64,000 bases of DNA from Symsagittifera roscoffensis. Its lineage: Eukaryota > Xenacoelomorpha > Acoela > Convolutidae. Shown here in pieces: positions 10,594 through 19,300 of this stretch. The notes under the pieces were generated by a model. That model did no database searches and was not told the DNA's origin. It was given only the letters and a program-made list of their open reading frames with translations. Location of the stretch: the NCBI RefSeq assembly GCF_963678635.1, contig NC_087064.1, positions 32,092,369 to 32,156,368 of the forward strand, in the 5' to 3' direction. The first letter of the stretch is position 1; every line of letters begins with the position of its first letter. The translations under genes and the position numbers were made by a program.

Positions 10594-11717
10594 GTGTATG
10601 ATAATCCTGAGTATGGATTATAAAATGTAATGTAGCCAATTGTGTTTTTGGTATATCTGTCGTATTTGTATATTACTTCAGTAGTTATAAACGGTGGTGG
10701 TAGTGATTGAGCTGTTATGTTAGGTGGATTTAATGGGTAGGGATGTTGGGTAATATTGTTTAACTTAACTGTGATTTCAAACTTTAATTGTAAACTGTTT
10801 TGTTGGAGTATTTGAATATTGTGATCACGGATATCGTTGTGAATATCTTGGCGATATTGTAATCTATTAAGTGCCCAGTTATGAAGGCGGTTACTTTCCT
10901 GATGTTGTCCAAAAAATGGTGGAGGTGCTGTAAATGTATTCCAATCTAGTCTTAAAGGAATATTTGTTGTTGATTGTTCTCGATATCTGGCGTCGAGATT
11001 ATTTGGAAAATTTAAGTTAAAAGGTGGTGGTGAAATCTGGCTTATTGATGGTGTTGATGGTAGTGATAATGTTTCTGGTAGTGATGAGGATGTTGTTGTA
11101 TCCGTAGAAATATCTATGGGGTCATTGACTAAATTTGGTTCACCTTGTGTAAATGAATGTGTAGTCCAATATGGAAATCGTGATGTTTGGTTTGTGGGGT
11201 TGAAAGGATTTTCACGTATTTGCTCAGATGTTGGTGTTGAACCTAAGTATTCTGATGGTAGGCTTGAGGTGCTACGTTGTGAAAGAAGCGTAGGGGTTTC
11301 TGGTAATATACCAATGGGGTTTTCTGGAGTGTTTTGTGATGGGGATTGAGGTATATCAAAATGAACTCGTGGAGTTTGAAAATTTCTGTTTCGTCGAGGA
11401 TGTATAATTTGTCTATTTATTTCGACTGTATTTTGGTTTTGGCTAGGATTTCTTATTCTACTTAGTTCTCGTGGTAGTGTTGGGTATAGGTTATATGTTG
11501 GTTCGCTTAAAGGTGCTTGTCGTTGAACTGGTTCTAGTGGTTCTGATAAACGAGCATGTCGTTCTTCAAAAGTGTATGGATTGTCTTGAAAAGAAATTCG
11601 TGTAGATGTTTGAGGATTTTGAGTAGTTGAAGGTGGTGTTTGGTTATCTTGGGATGATGTCGGTGAAGACTGATTCTGTGACTGTTGGGTAGCAATTTTT
11701 GATGGATTTTTGAATTG
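10581..11717 (-). CDS. ATG-less 378-codon open frame
   Basis: On the element strand the frame between the stop at 11718-11720 and the TAA at 10581-10583 is open for 378 codons and contains no ATG that I can find, so start-codon-based callers miss it. About 240 residues rich in Pro, Thr, Ser, Gln and Asn come first, then a more ordered part with P-P-P-F-F-G-Q-H-Q, an amphipathic Gln/Asn/Leu stretch, and the C-terminus S-G-L-S-Y-T-C-I-F. It overlaps the env start by 13 nt. Entry could be through a spliced exon: a candidate acceptor, ctacccaacag, ends at 11682. A -1 frameshift or a non-AUG start are alternatives. A stop-free frame this long in A+T-rich DNA is unlikely by chance. Confidence 0.7.
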   Translation of the reverse strand, partial: QFKNPSKIATQQSQNQSSPTSSQDNQTPPSTTQNPQTSTRISFQDNPYTFEERHARLSEPLEPVQRQAPLSEPTYNLYPTLPRELSRIRNPSQNQNTVEINRQIIHPRRNRNFQTPRVHFDIPQSPSQNTPENPIGILPETPTLLSQRSTSSLPSEYLGSTPTSEQIRENPFNPTNQTSRFPYWTTHSFTQGEPNLVNDPIDISTDTTTSSSLPETLSLPSTPSISQISPPPFNLNFPNNLDARYREQSTTNIPLRLDWNTFTAPPPFFGQHQESNRLHNWALNRLQYRQDIHNDIRDHNIQILQQNSLQLKFEITVKLNNITQHPYPLNPPNITAQSLPPPFITTEVIYKYDRYTKNTIGYITFYNPYSGLSYTCIF

Positions 11718-11722
11718 TTACT

Positions 11723-11911
11723 TTAGTGGGAAGGTTTATGTTTATTATAGTATTCTTCCAAAAAAAGAATTAGAAGGATTGTTGCTAGGGCAAATGTGAA
11801 GATTGCTTTTTTTATACATTTACATATTGTCAAAATGAGGGATGATAAAAATGTTATGAAAATTACAAACAATAAAAAAATATCGGTTCTACTGAAAATT
11901 GTTCGTATCAT
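11723..11911 (-). CDS. Small hydrophobic membrane ORF 2
   Basis: A 62-aa frame with two hydrophobic stretches (about residues 11-31 and 36-52) separated by C-K-C-I-K-K, and a short charged tail E-E-Y-Y-N-K-H-K. Its ATG overlaps the previous stop in ATGA (11908-11911). Topology is that of a small viroporin-like or hairpin membrane protein. A+T-rich DNA makes hydrophobic frames easily, so the evidence is position and the start-stop overlap rather than homology. Confidence 0.4.
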   Translation of the reverse strand: MIRTIFSRTDIFLLFVIFITFLSSLILTICKCIKKAIFTFALATILLILFLEEYYNKHKPSH

Positions 11912-12138
11912 TTAGACAAGTTATATGACTCGTACCTGTGGATGTAATCAAGGGTTTTGGAAAGTTGGAGGAATAGTTCGAGTATAGTGTAGAAAATTAA
12001 AAAAATGTTACAAAAAATGATTAGGATTATTAGAAAAGATTCAAGTATATCAAAAAGAAATATTATAAAGGTTTCAAGTATTGTAAAAAAATGTTTAAGA
12101 TTTATGAGTATTTGAGTAACTGATTGAGAGAAGAGCAT
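11908..12138 (-). CDS. Small hydrophobic membrane ORF 1
   Basis: A 76-aa frame, almost all Ile, Leu and Phe from residue 10 to 60, with regularly placed acidic residues (repeats like F-x-x-I-L-E and D-I-L-E-S-F-L). This suggests a membrane-embedded or amphipathic helical protein. The tail (Y-I-H-R-Y-E-S-Y-N-L-S-K) is polar. It ends in an ATGA overlap with the next small frame. A good splice donor-like string, CAG|GTACGAGT, lies within its 3' part on the element strand (about 11928-11940). It may be a real gene or the remains of a longer exon. Confidence 0.4.
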   Translation of the reverse strand: MLFSQSVTQILINLKHFFTILETFIIFLFDILESFLIILIIFCNIFLIFYTILELFLQLSKTLDYIHRYESYNLSK

Positions 12139-12735
12139 TTAAGAAATGATCTCTTGGTCGAATATTTTTTGCTGTTTGAGGCGATTTTCTAGTGTGGTCG
12201 GATTATTTATTAGTTTTTCGACAAGTGGGTTGAGTTTTGTAAAAAATTGTTGGGGGCAATTTTCATGGTGACTGGGAGGTCGTCTTTTTCTTTATTTTTG
12301 TTTGTCAAATGATCCGGGGTATGGTGAGATTTTTATACTTTAGGCTAATTAAAATGTTCATTTTGTTACTTTAGGCTAAGTTAACAAATTTGCTTTGGGG
12401 GTATTCGTGGTCTGAGTTGGGGAAATATTGTTGATCTTTGGATTATTAGATAAGGGAGGGGTACGGTATTATGGTGATATTTATTTTAGTTGTCAAGTTG
12501 GAGTGGTTTGCTTATTTTTGACCTGGAGGTCGTAAAGTTATAGTTATAGATGTGCCTGGAGTTCTATATGATTCGTCTAATTGGTCTTAGTTTGAGTTAG
12601 AGAAAGTGACGGATTGGATGAATCCTATTGGTCTATTTTGAACTAGAATTATTACGTACTTGTCAGCATGTTATTTTGAAAAATGTAAATGAAAAATGTT
12701 TCGGAGGTTTCAAGATTGTGAAGCAAATGTTAAAA
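12139..12735 (-). other. Spacer between pol and the downstream gene cluster
   Basis: About 600 bp with no frame of note. It contains the direct repeat 'ttactttaggctaa' in two copies (about 12335 and 12366) and two variants of 'ctgg(g)aggtcgt' (about 12266 and 12521). It is a plausible place for a subgenomic splice acceptor or internal promoter, but nothing is decisive. Confidence 0.4.
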
Positions 12736-15700
12736 TTACTTTTGAAATTCCACTTTCTTTAAAATTTTAGATTGGGGGATGAATATTTTATAGTTTTTAC
12801 GTGGTTGATTTCGTAGTCTTGTTGTTTTTCTATTTTCTGATTTGTCGATTTGTTCTTGGGGTATTATTTGTTCGGTCATTTTTCTATTTTTTCTTTGTTT
12901 TGGTGATTCTTTATGGTTTTGTGTATTGATTTTGGTGGCGATTGGTTTTGTGTTTTGATTTTCGGTGGGGTTATCATTTTGTTCTGTGTTTTTCAGATGT
13001 GGTTCATTTTGAATGATTTTTAATCCTGTGAAAGAATATAATTGAGTTAATTCGCGGAGTGCGTATTCTTTTGGGTAATAAGGTAATAGGTTGTTTCGAT
13101 GTTGAACGATTTCTTTTTTGTTTGAGTCGGTAATTTTATATGTGACATCAGTGGGTTTTGCAATTATTTGGTATGGTCCTTTTCGAAGGGGTTGTAATTT
13201 TTTAGAAATTCCTTTTTGTGTATTAAAATTAGGTATTAAAACAAATGTTCCAATTTTTAATTCGGAGGCTGGTGTAAAACGTGAATTGATTTGTTCATTA
13301 ATGTTTTGTCTTTGTAATAACTTTTTTGTTATTTTTTGATAAATTTCATTGTGTTTTTTATCTCTATTTAGAATCCATTCGGTGTGTGTACCGGAGGCTA
13401 GTTTAAGAATTTGTGGGTGATGAAAATGATCTTCATCGTGTGTATGTAAAGGTAGGTTATAACAAATTGAGTCTTTATTTGGTTGACAATAACCTTGTGC
13501 GTTTTTATGAGTATTTGCTGTAAACATTATTGGTTTGCGTGGCTTTTGGTTAAAAACCATTTCGTATGGTGACATTCCTAAAGTTGTCGTAATTTGTGAA
13601 TTATATGCTAAGGGAAATAGTTTTACATCTGCTGACCATTCGGTATATTTTGTATCATTTCCGTTGATGATACATCTAAGATATTCTTGTAATGAACGGT
13701 TCATACCTTCGACTAAGCCGTTTGTCCAAGGTGCATGAGATGTACGTGGTTTGTGTTTAATGTTATATAAATGACATAGTGTGATAATTTCATTATTTAT
13801 GAATTCTGTACCGTTGTCTGTAACTAAAATTTCTGGTAGTCCGAATTTTGCTATCCAGTGTTCATAGAGTGTTGTGTAAGCGTAATAAGCGTTACAATGT
13901 GGTACTGGGTTAAGTGCTACATAATGTGTAAATGCGTCAACAATTACCATAATGTAGGAGTTTCCTTCTGATGAGGGTGAAATTGGTCCTTTAGTATCAA
14001 ATGAGATACGATGATTAAAGTACAAACTTTGTCCTTTAAAATCTTGTTTTTGTGCTATTTGTTTTTGATTTGGGTAAGGTTTATTTAGTTGACATACTAT
14101 ACAGTCATTGCATAGTACTTTTATCCAAATTGGTGCATTTGGGAAATAAAAGTTTTGTATAAAATTTGAATATGTTTTCTCTGATCCAGAGTGTCCTTTA
14201 ATATTTTGTGTATGTGAAATATTAAAAGCTATAAGAATCATACTTAAAGGGAGACATGGAACTGTAGATTCATTCAGGTTATACTCTAAAAGGTCTGTAT
14301 TTTCGTTAATTGTTGTGTTGTTAAATTTGCGAAAGTATCGGAGGAGTGTTTTGTTTCCTAGAATGGTTGAATCTGCTTTGATAGGTTTAGTTTTATATTT
14401 GTGCCATGATTTCAGTTGTCGAATTACTGGGTCAAGGTTTTGATATTGTTTCAGTGTTGAAATTGTAATTATTTCTGTTGGGGGGAGAAAAATGTTTTCG
14501 ATTTCTAATTTAGATAAGGGTATTGTATCAAGTGGGTCGTGAAGGTCAAAAACTTGATTTATTGTGTATTTTGAATCATTTGTTTGTGGTCCTGATAAAT
14601 TTATTTTATCAGTTAAATCTTCTTTTTCAATTAGTGGAAAATTGTCTTTTTTAGGCGGGTGTTGTTTTGTTCGTTTTTGTTGGGTGTTATTTTTTATCCA
14701 TTGAGAATATGGGATTGGTTTGAAAGTTGATGTTCCAAGTAAATCAACTTCATAATGATTATTTTGACAATCTAAATAAAGTGGGAAATGTTGTAAACTA
14801 TTTATTTGTGATTGTTCAATATCAGTTTTTACTGCATATTTGCATTCCAATCGGGGTGATGTTTCGTTTTCTGCAAGGTAGAATTTTATGTTTTTGGGTA
14901 TTTCAACTGTTGTTTTTCGTGTAAGTAATTCAGGTGGTGTATTTCGACTTAAGGTGTCTGGTAATGCAAGATTTTTTCCTGCAGTCCAAACTATATGTAA
15001 GTTTGGAAATTTCATTAGAATTAGTTGAAATCTGTAAACTCGGTGGTTTGGGTTAGATTTTTGTGTAAAGAGAAAGATGATTGGTTTATGGTCTGTGAAT
15101 AAAACTGTTGGATGTTTTGATCCAAGTATCAGAAATTCATATTCTGTCAGTGTATATATTATGGCTGTACATTCTCTCATTAGAGTTGAGAGTCGTAGCT
15201 CTGCTTGAGTGAATAATCGAGAATTTGCTGATATGAGGTTCATTTTATTTGTACCATTATGTGATTGTAATAGTGCTGCACCGATGCCAAAGTTCGAAGC
15301 ATCGCACATTGCATAAAATGGTTGATTTGAATCTGGAATTGTGTTTGAAATTTGTTCAGTTAAAAGTTTCTTTATTTCTTCAAATCGTGTTTGATGTTCT
15401 ATGTTCCATTCAAAGTTATTTTGTTGTCTAAGGATGTTATAAAATGGTCGTAGATATAATTGCATTTTATAAACATATTTACTTAAAAAGTTTAACATTC
15501 CAAGAAATTCTTGGATTTTCTTTTTATTTGTTGGTGGTTGAAGTTTTTGAATAGCGTCAATGCGTGATTTCAATGGAGTGATTGTTTTTCTTTCTATATT
15601 ATGTCCTAAGAATTTAACTCTTGTCAAAAAGAAGTGTGATTTATCGGGGGCGGCCTTCAGATTTTCGTTCTGAAGTATTTGGTGATATTTTTCTAAAACA

Positions 15701-16374
15701 TTGAACATCTCGTCTTTTGTTTGTGATTGCATAAAAACATCGTCTAAATAGGTGATTGCGTTTTTCTTGAGTATTAGTGGTCTAAAAATTTTGCTCATAA
15801 AAGCTGAAAATGCTGCTGGTCCTATGGATATTCCATAGAATAAGCGGTTGAATTCATATTGTTGGTTTCCGATAACAAATTGTGTTAAACGTCGTGATTG
15901 TTCATCTAGTGGCATTTGATTGTATGCACTATTCATATCGGCGGTTGTAAAGTATTTGCCGTTTATTTTTGTTAAAATAACTTGTATTGGTTCAATGGGC
16001 CAATTACATTTTGATTCATCTATAAGTGAATTGAGGTATCTAGCATCGAGAACGATTTTCAATGATTCTCCTTTAGCTAGTATGATAACAGGGTTGATAA
16101 ATGTGTTGCCTTTTGGTTGTTCTTCTTTGTTTACTGGTGATATAATGTTGTATTGTTCTAAAATGTCGAGTAATCTGTTCACTTTATCATGTAAGTGAAT
16201 TGGTACTTTACTTGCTCTCTGTTTTTTGAAAACTGCGTCTGGTTTTAACGGGAGATGTAGTGATGAACTGATTTTCCCAACATCGAATTTTGATGTTGCA
16301 TAGACTGTTGAATATTTAATTAGCTGTTTGGCTAATTTTTCGAATTCGTCTTGTTTGAAAAGAATGGTGGTTGT
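12736..16374 (-). CDS. pol: Pol polyprotein: RT, RNase H, integrase
   Basis: The frame is open from 16374 (after an in-frame stop at 16375-16377), about 1212 codons; the first GTG/ATG-like start, at 16182, is internal. Counting from 16182: RT has L-D-A-R-Y-L at 45-50 and the catalytic Y-L-D-D at 145-148. RNase H has C-D-A-S at 293-296, E337, T-D-H-K-P at 363-367 and P-D-T-L-S-R at 408-413. Integrase has a zinc finger (H657, H664, C691, C694) and a D729, D789, E825 triad with DD35E spacing. A GPY/F module (G-P-Y at 1002-1004) and a Lys/Arg-rich tail follow. It makes and inserts the DNA copy. It overlaps gag by about 40 nt in the -1 phase, implying Gag-Pol frameshifting. No residue key to catalysis is missing. 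Confidence 0.95.
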   Translation of the reverse strand, partial: TTTILFKQDEFEKLAKQLIKYSTVYATSKFDVGKISSSLHLPLKPDAVFKKQRASKVPIHLHDKVNRLLDILEQYNIISPVNKEEQPKGNTFINPVIILAKGESLKIVLDARYLNSLIDESKCNWPIEPIQVILTKINGKYFTTADMNSAYNQMPLDEQSRRLTQFVIGNQQYEFNRLFYGISIGPAAFSAFMSKIFRPLILKKNAITYLDDVFMQSQTKDEMFNVLEKYHQILQNENLKAAPDKSHFFLTRVKFLGHNIERKTITPLKSRIDAIQKLQPPTNKKKIQEFLGMLNFLSKYVYKMQLYLRPFYNILRQQNNFEWNIEHQTRFEEIKKLLTEQISNTIPDSNQPFYAMCDASNFGIGAALLQSHNGTNKMNLISANSRLFTQAELRLSTLMRECTAIIYTLTEYEFLILGSKHPTVLFTDHKPIIFLFTQKSNPNHRVYRFQLILMKFPNLHIVWTAGKNLALPDTLSRNTPPELLTRKTTVEIPKNIKFYLAENETSPRLECKYAVKTDIEQSQINSLQHFPLYLDCQNNHYEVDLLGTSTFKPIPYSQWIKNNTQQKRTKQHPPKKDNFPLIEKEDLTDKINLSGPQTNDSKYTINQVFDLHDPLDTIPLSKLEIENIFLPPTEIITISTLKQYQNLDPVIRQLKSWHKYKTKPIKADSTILGNKTLLRYFRKFNNTTINENTDLLEYNLNESTVPCLPLSMILIAFNISHTQNIKGHSGSEKTYSNFIQNFYFPNAPIWIKVLCNDCIVCQLNKPYPNQKQIAQKQDFKGQSLYFNHRISFDTKGPISPSSEGNSYIMVIVDAFTHYVALNPVPHCNAYYAYTTLYEHWIAKFGLPEILVTDNGTEFINNEIITLCHLYNIKHKPRTSHAPWTNGLVEGMNRSLQEYLRCIINGNDTKYTEWSADVKLFPLAYNSQITTTLGMSPYEMVFNQKPRKPIMFTANTHKNAQGYCQPNKDSICYNLPLHTHDEDHFHHPQILKLASGTHTEWILNRDKKHNEIYQKITKKLLQRQNINEQINSRFTPASELKIGTFVLIPNFNTQKGISKKLQPLRKGPYQIIAKPTDVTYKITDSNKKEIVQHRNNLLPYYPKEYALRELTQLYSFTGLKIIQNEPHLKNTEQNDNPTENQNTKPIATKINTQNHKESPKQRKNRKMTEQIIPQEQIDKSENRKTTRLRNQPRKNYKIFIPQSKILKKVEFQK

Positions 16375-19300
16375 TTATTTAATCTTTGAAAAAATGTTAA
16401 GGATGTTTCTTTTGTTTTTGTATATTTATCTTTGATTAATATTTTACTATTTAGTATGTTAATTGTTGGTATATACTTCGAAATAAATGGTATTCCAATG
16501 ATATTATATTTAATGTCAGTGATATGGAATATTTGTTTAAATGGCTTATTTAAAATTTTGCTTTGTTCCATTGTTCTGGTGGGGAGGAGAAATAATTGGA
16601 TTTTTCCGTAGTTTATCAATGTTGATCCTTGTGCTGTTGCTAGTTTGCTGGAGGTTTCAAGAGGTGTTAGCTTTGGGTGTAAGGTTTTTATTTCATTCCA
16701 TGTGGGGATGTTTATTATGTTTGATTCTGCTCCTGAATCAATTAAAAAATCTATTTCAAGGTCTGGTGGTTGAAATTCTTTATTTCTTGGGCTTTCTAAG
16801 AGAAATGGTATTGTCCAAATTTTTTCTTTGGGTTGTTCTTTTTGTATATTTTGATAAATATGGTTTGTATTCAAGCATTTTGTTTTGGTATTTTTATTGG
16901 TTTGATCTGTAGTGTTAATCTCATTTGTTTCTTGCGTCGTTGGTGTGGAATTTATGGGTGTAGTGTAATAATTTTGAAGAAATTCTGATTGATTTTCATA
17001 TATGTGTGATGAAAAGGGTTGTTCATATATGACAGATTCATAGTCATTTTCGACTTTTATCATATTGATAGAAAGAGTGTTTTCAGTATCACTTTCTGAA
17101 TCTGATGATGTACAGTTTATTTGATTGAGTTTTAACGTATCAGTTACTGTGTCATCAATACCTGGAGGGTCTGATGTTGTTTCTGGGTTAGACTGTACTT
17201 GATTGATTTGTCTTTGATGTTTAGGTGTACTACTTCTGTGGCGATTATTAGAATTATTATAGTTATTATTATTCCGGTGTGGTGATTGGGAATAATTTCT
17301 ATAACGATTATTATAACTTGAGTGTCGATTTTGTGAATTATTTCGCGATCTGTTTTGGTAATTATTGTTTGGTCTGTTATAGTTCGATCTATTATATGAG
17401 TTATTCCTTGATTGACTGTTCGGGTAATTCTGGTTTCGGTTGTTTGAATAACTTCTATTTCGATTATAGGAGTAGTTTCTATTCCTATTGTATGATGAAT
17501 TTCGTGATTGGTTGTTTGGATAGTAGTTATTTCTTGATTGGGAATTAGATCTAGAAACAAATCGTTGTGTATTTGAATTTGATCTGGAGTAGTTATTTCG
17601 ACTATTTGGTCTATTGTAGTGATTTTGTGATGAATTGTTCGTGTTTCTTCGTTCTGGTGATCTTCCTCTATAACTTGAGTTATATGGTGATTGATTTCTT
17701 GTATAATTTGTATTGTTCGGGAGTGGTTTTCCTGAACTGTTGTTGCTGTGGACTGTTTTGTTCGGTAGATTTTGATCTTTTTTCATGTATTGATAGAATG
17801 ATTTATTTGGTTCTTTATATTTTTGAGGTTTATTTTGATTGTCTTGCTGTTTTTGTCTACATTCGGAAATACTATGTCCGTATCGTCGGCAATAATTACA
17901 CCATTTTTTGAAAGATGGTTTGCCTTTGAAGTTTGGGTTCTTTTCATAAATATTGAGTATTTCAGTGATTTTTTCAACGAGGTCTGTCTCTGATTCCTGT
18001 ATATTATTAATATTAGTGGGAGTCGTTTCAATTCTGTTAACGTATTGTAGTTTCAGATTTTCCGTTTCTTCTAGTTTCATCGTGATTTCTGCTTGTTCTA
18101 ATTTGTCTACTAGTTTTCGAAAATCTAAATCGGGTTCTCGAATTGAAGAAGGATGGGATGCTCTCTTTTTTATTGCTATTTTCCTTAATTGTGGTGTTAA
18201 GGTCATCATTAAGATTTCTGTCATCTTTGTGTTTTTATAGTCATGTGTATTTAATGAATATGCTTTTCGAACTAGTGTTTCGATTCGTACTGCTATTTGC
18301 TTGATGGTCTCGTTTGGTAATCTGCGAATTTCATTACATAAAACTCTTTGTTGTTGTTTGTTTCTTTCGGAGTCAAACATTTTTGAAAATTCCTGTGTAA
18401 ACCTTTTCCAGTTTGATTTTATTTCTAGAGGTAGTACTGAAAACCATTTTTGGGCTGCGCCATCTAAGGTTGTTTGTATTAACGCTGTGCGTCGATGTAT
18501 CCAATTTTGATGTAGTGGCGTATTAATTGGTTCAGGTCCAATATTTAAAATCAGGTTTGCTGTTACTGCATTTAAATAATCTTCTACAGAGTATTCAGGG
18601 TCTGTTCCTGTGAAAACCATTAAAGGTTTGTTTGATGTTATTGATGATCCACCCATAAGGTATGGATTCATTGTCATTTGTAATGATTCTGCTGCATTTG
18701 GCATTTGAGAAAAATTCGAAAGTTGGTTTCTTGTTATTTCATGTTGTTGGAGATAATATGGGAGTGGTATTTCATTTTGCATTTGTGATGCTTGATACGA
18801 GTGTGCAGTCATTGGATTTTGTTGTTGAATTGGTTGAAAAGATTGTGTATTAATTAGATTTTGTTGTTGAATTGGTTGTTGATGTTGTGCATCTATTGGT
18901 TGTGGAGAAAAATTTCTATGATTTGTACGTGTTCTCTGTATTCCTTGTCTACGATATTCTTGAGTATTTGGTGCAAATATATCTGGTTGTAAGAAATCAT
19001 CATCTGAGGATAAATAATCCATTTGATAAGATGTCTGTTTTTTATTTTTATTTTGTTGAAAAAATGGGTAATTTTCACTGTGATCCTGTGGAGGATTTGT
19101 TTGGAAATTTATTGAATTAGGTTGGGTCATTGGGTTATCCCAATTTCGAGATCTTGTATATTGGTTAAAATTTCTTTGTGGTTGGTTATATGTTTTTGAT
19201 GGATGTGTATAATTATAATTATGGTCTGCAAAGTTGTTTCTAGTGAATGTTTTGCGTGTTTTTGATGGTATTGTCATGGGTCTGTATGTTTGGTAATCCA

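Noticed and set aside
17144-17560. Ile/Thr-rich minus-strand frame of 138 codons
   Set aside because: An alternative reading of the repetitive Arg/Asn/Ser/Tyr tail of gag; no start context or motif of its own.
16541-19120. Plus-strand frames opposite gag, some hydrophobic
   Set aside because: Antisense shadows of the Gln/Asn/Arg-rich gag segment.
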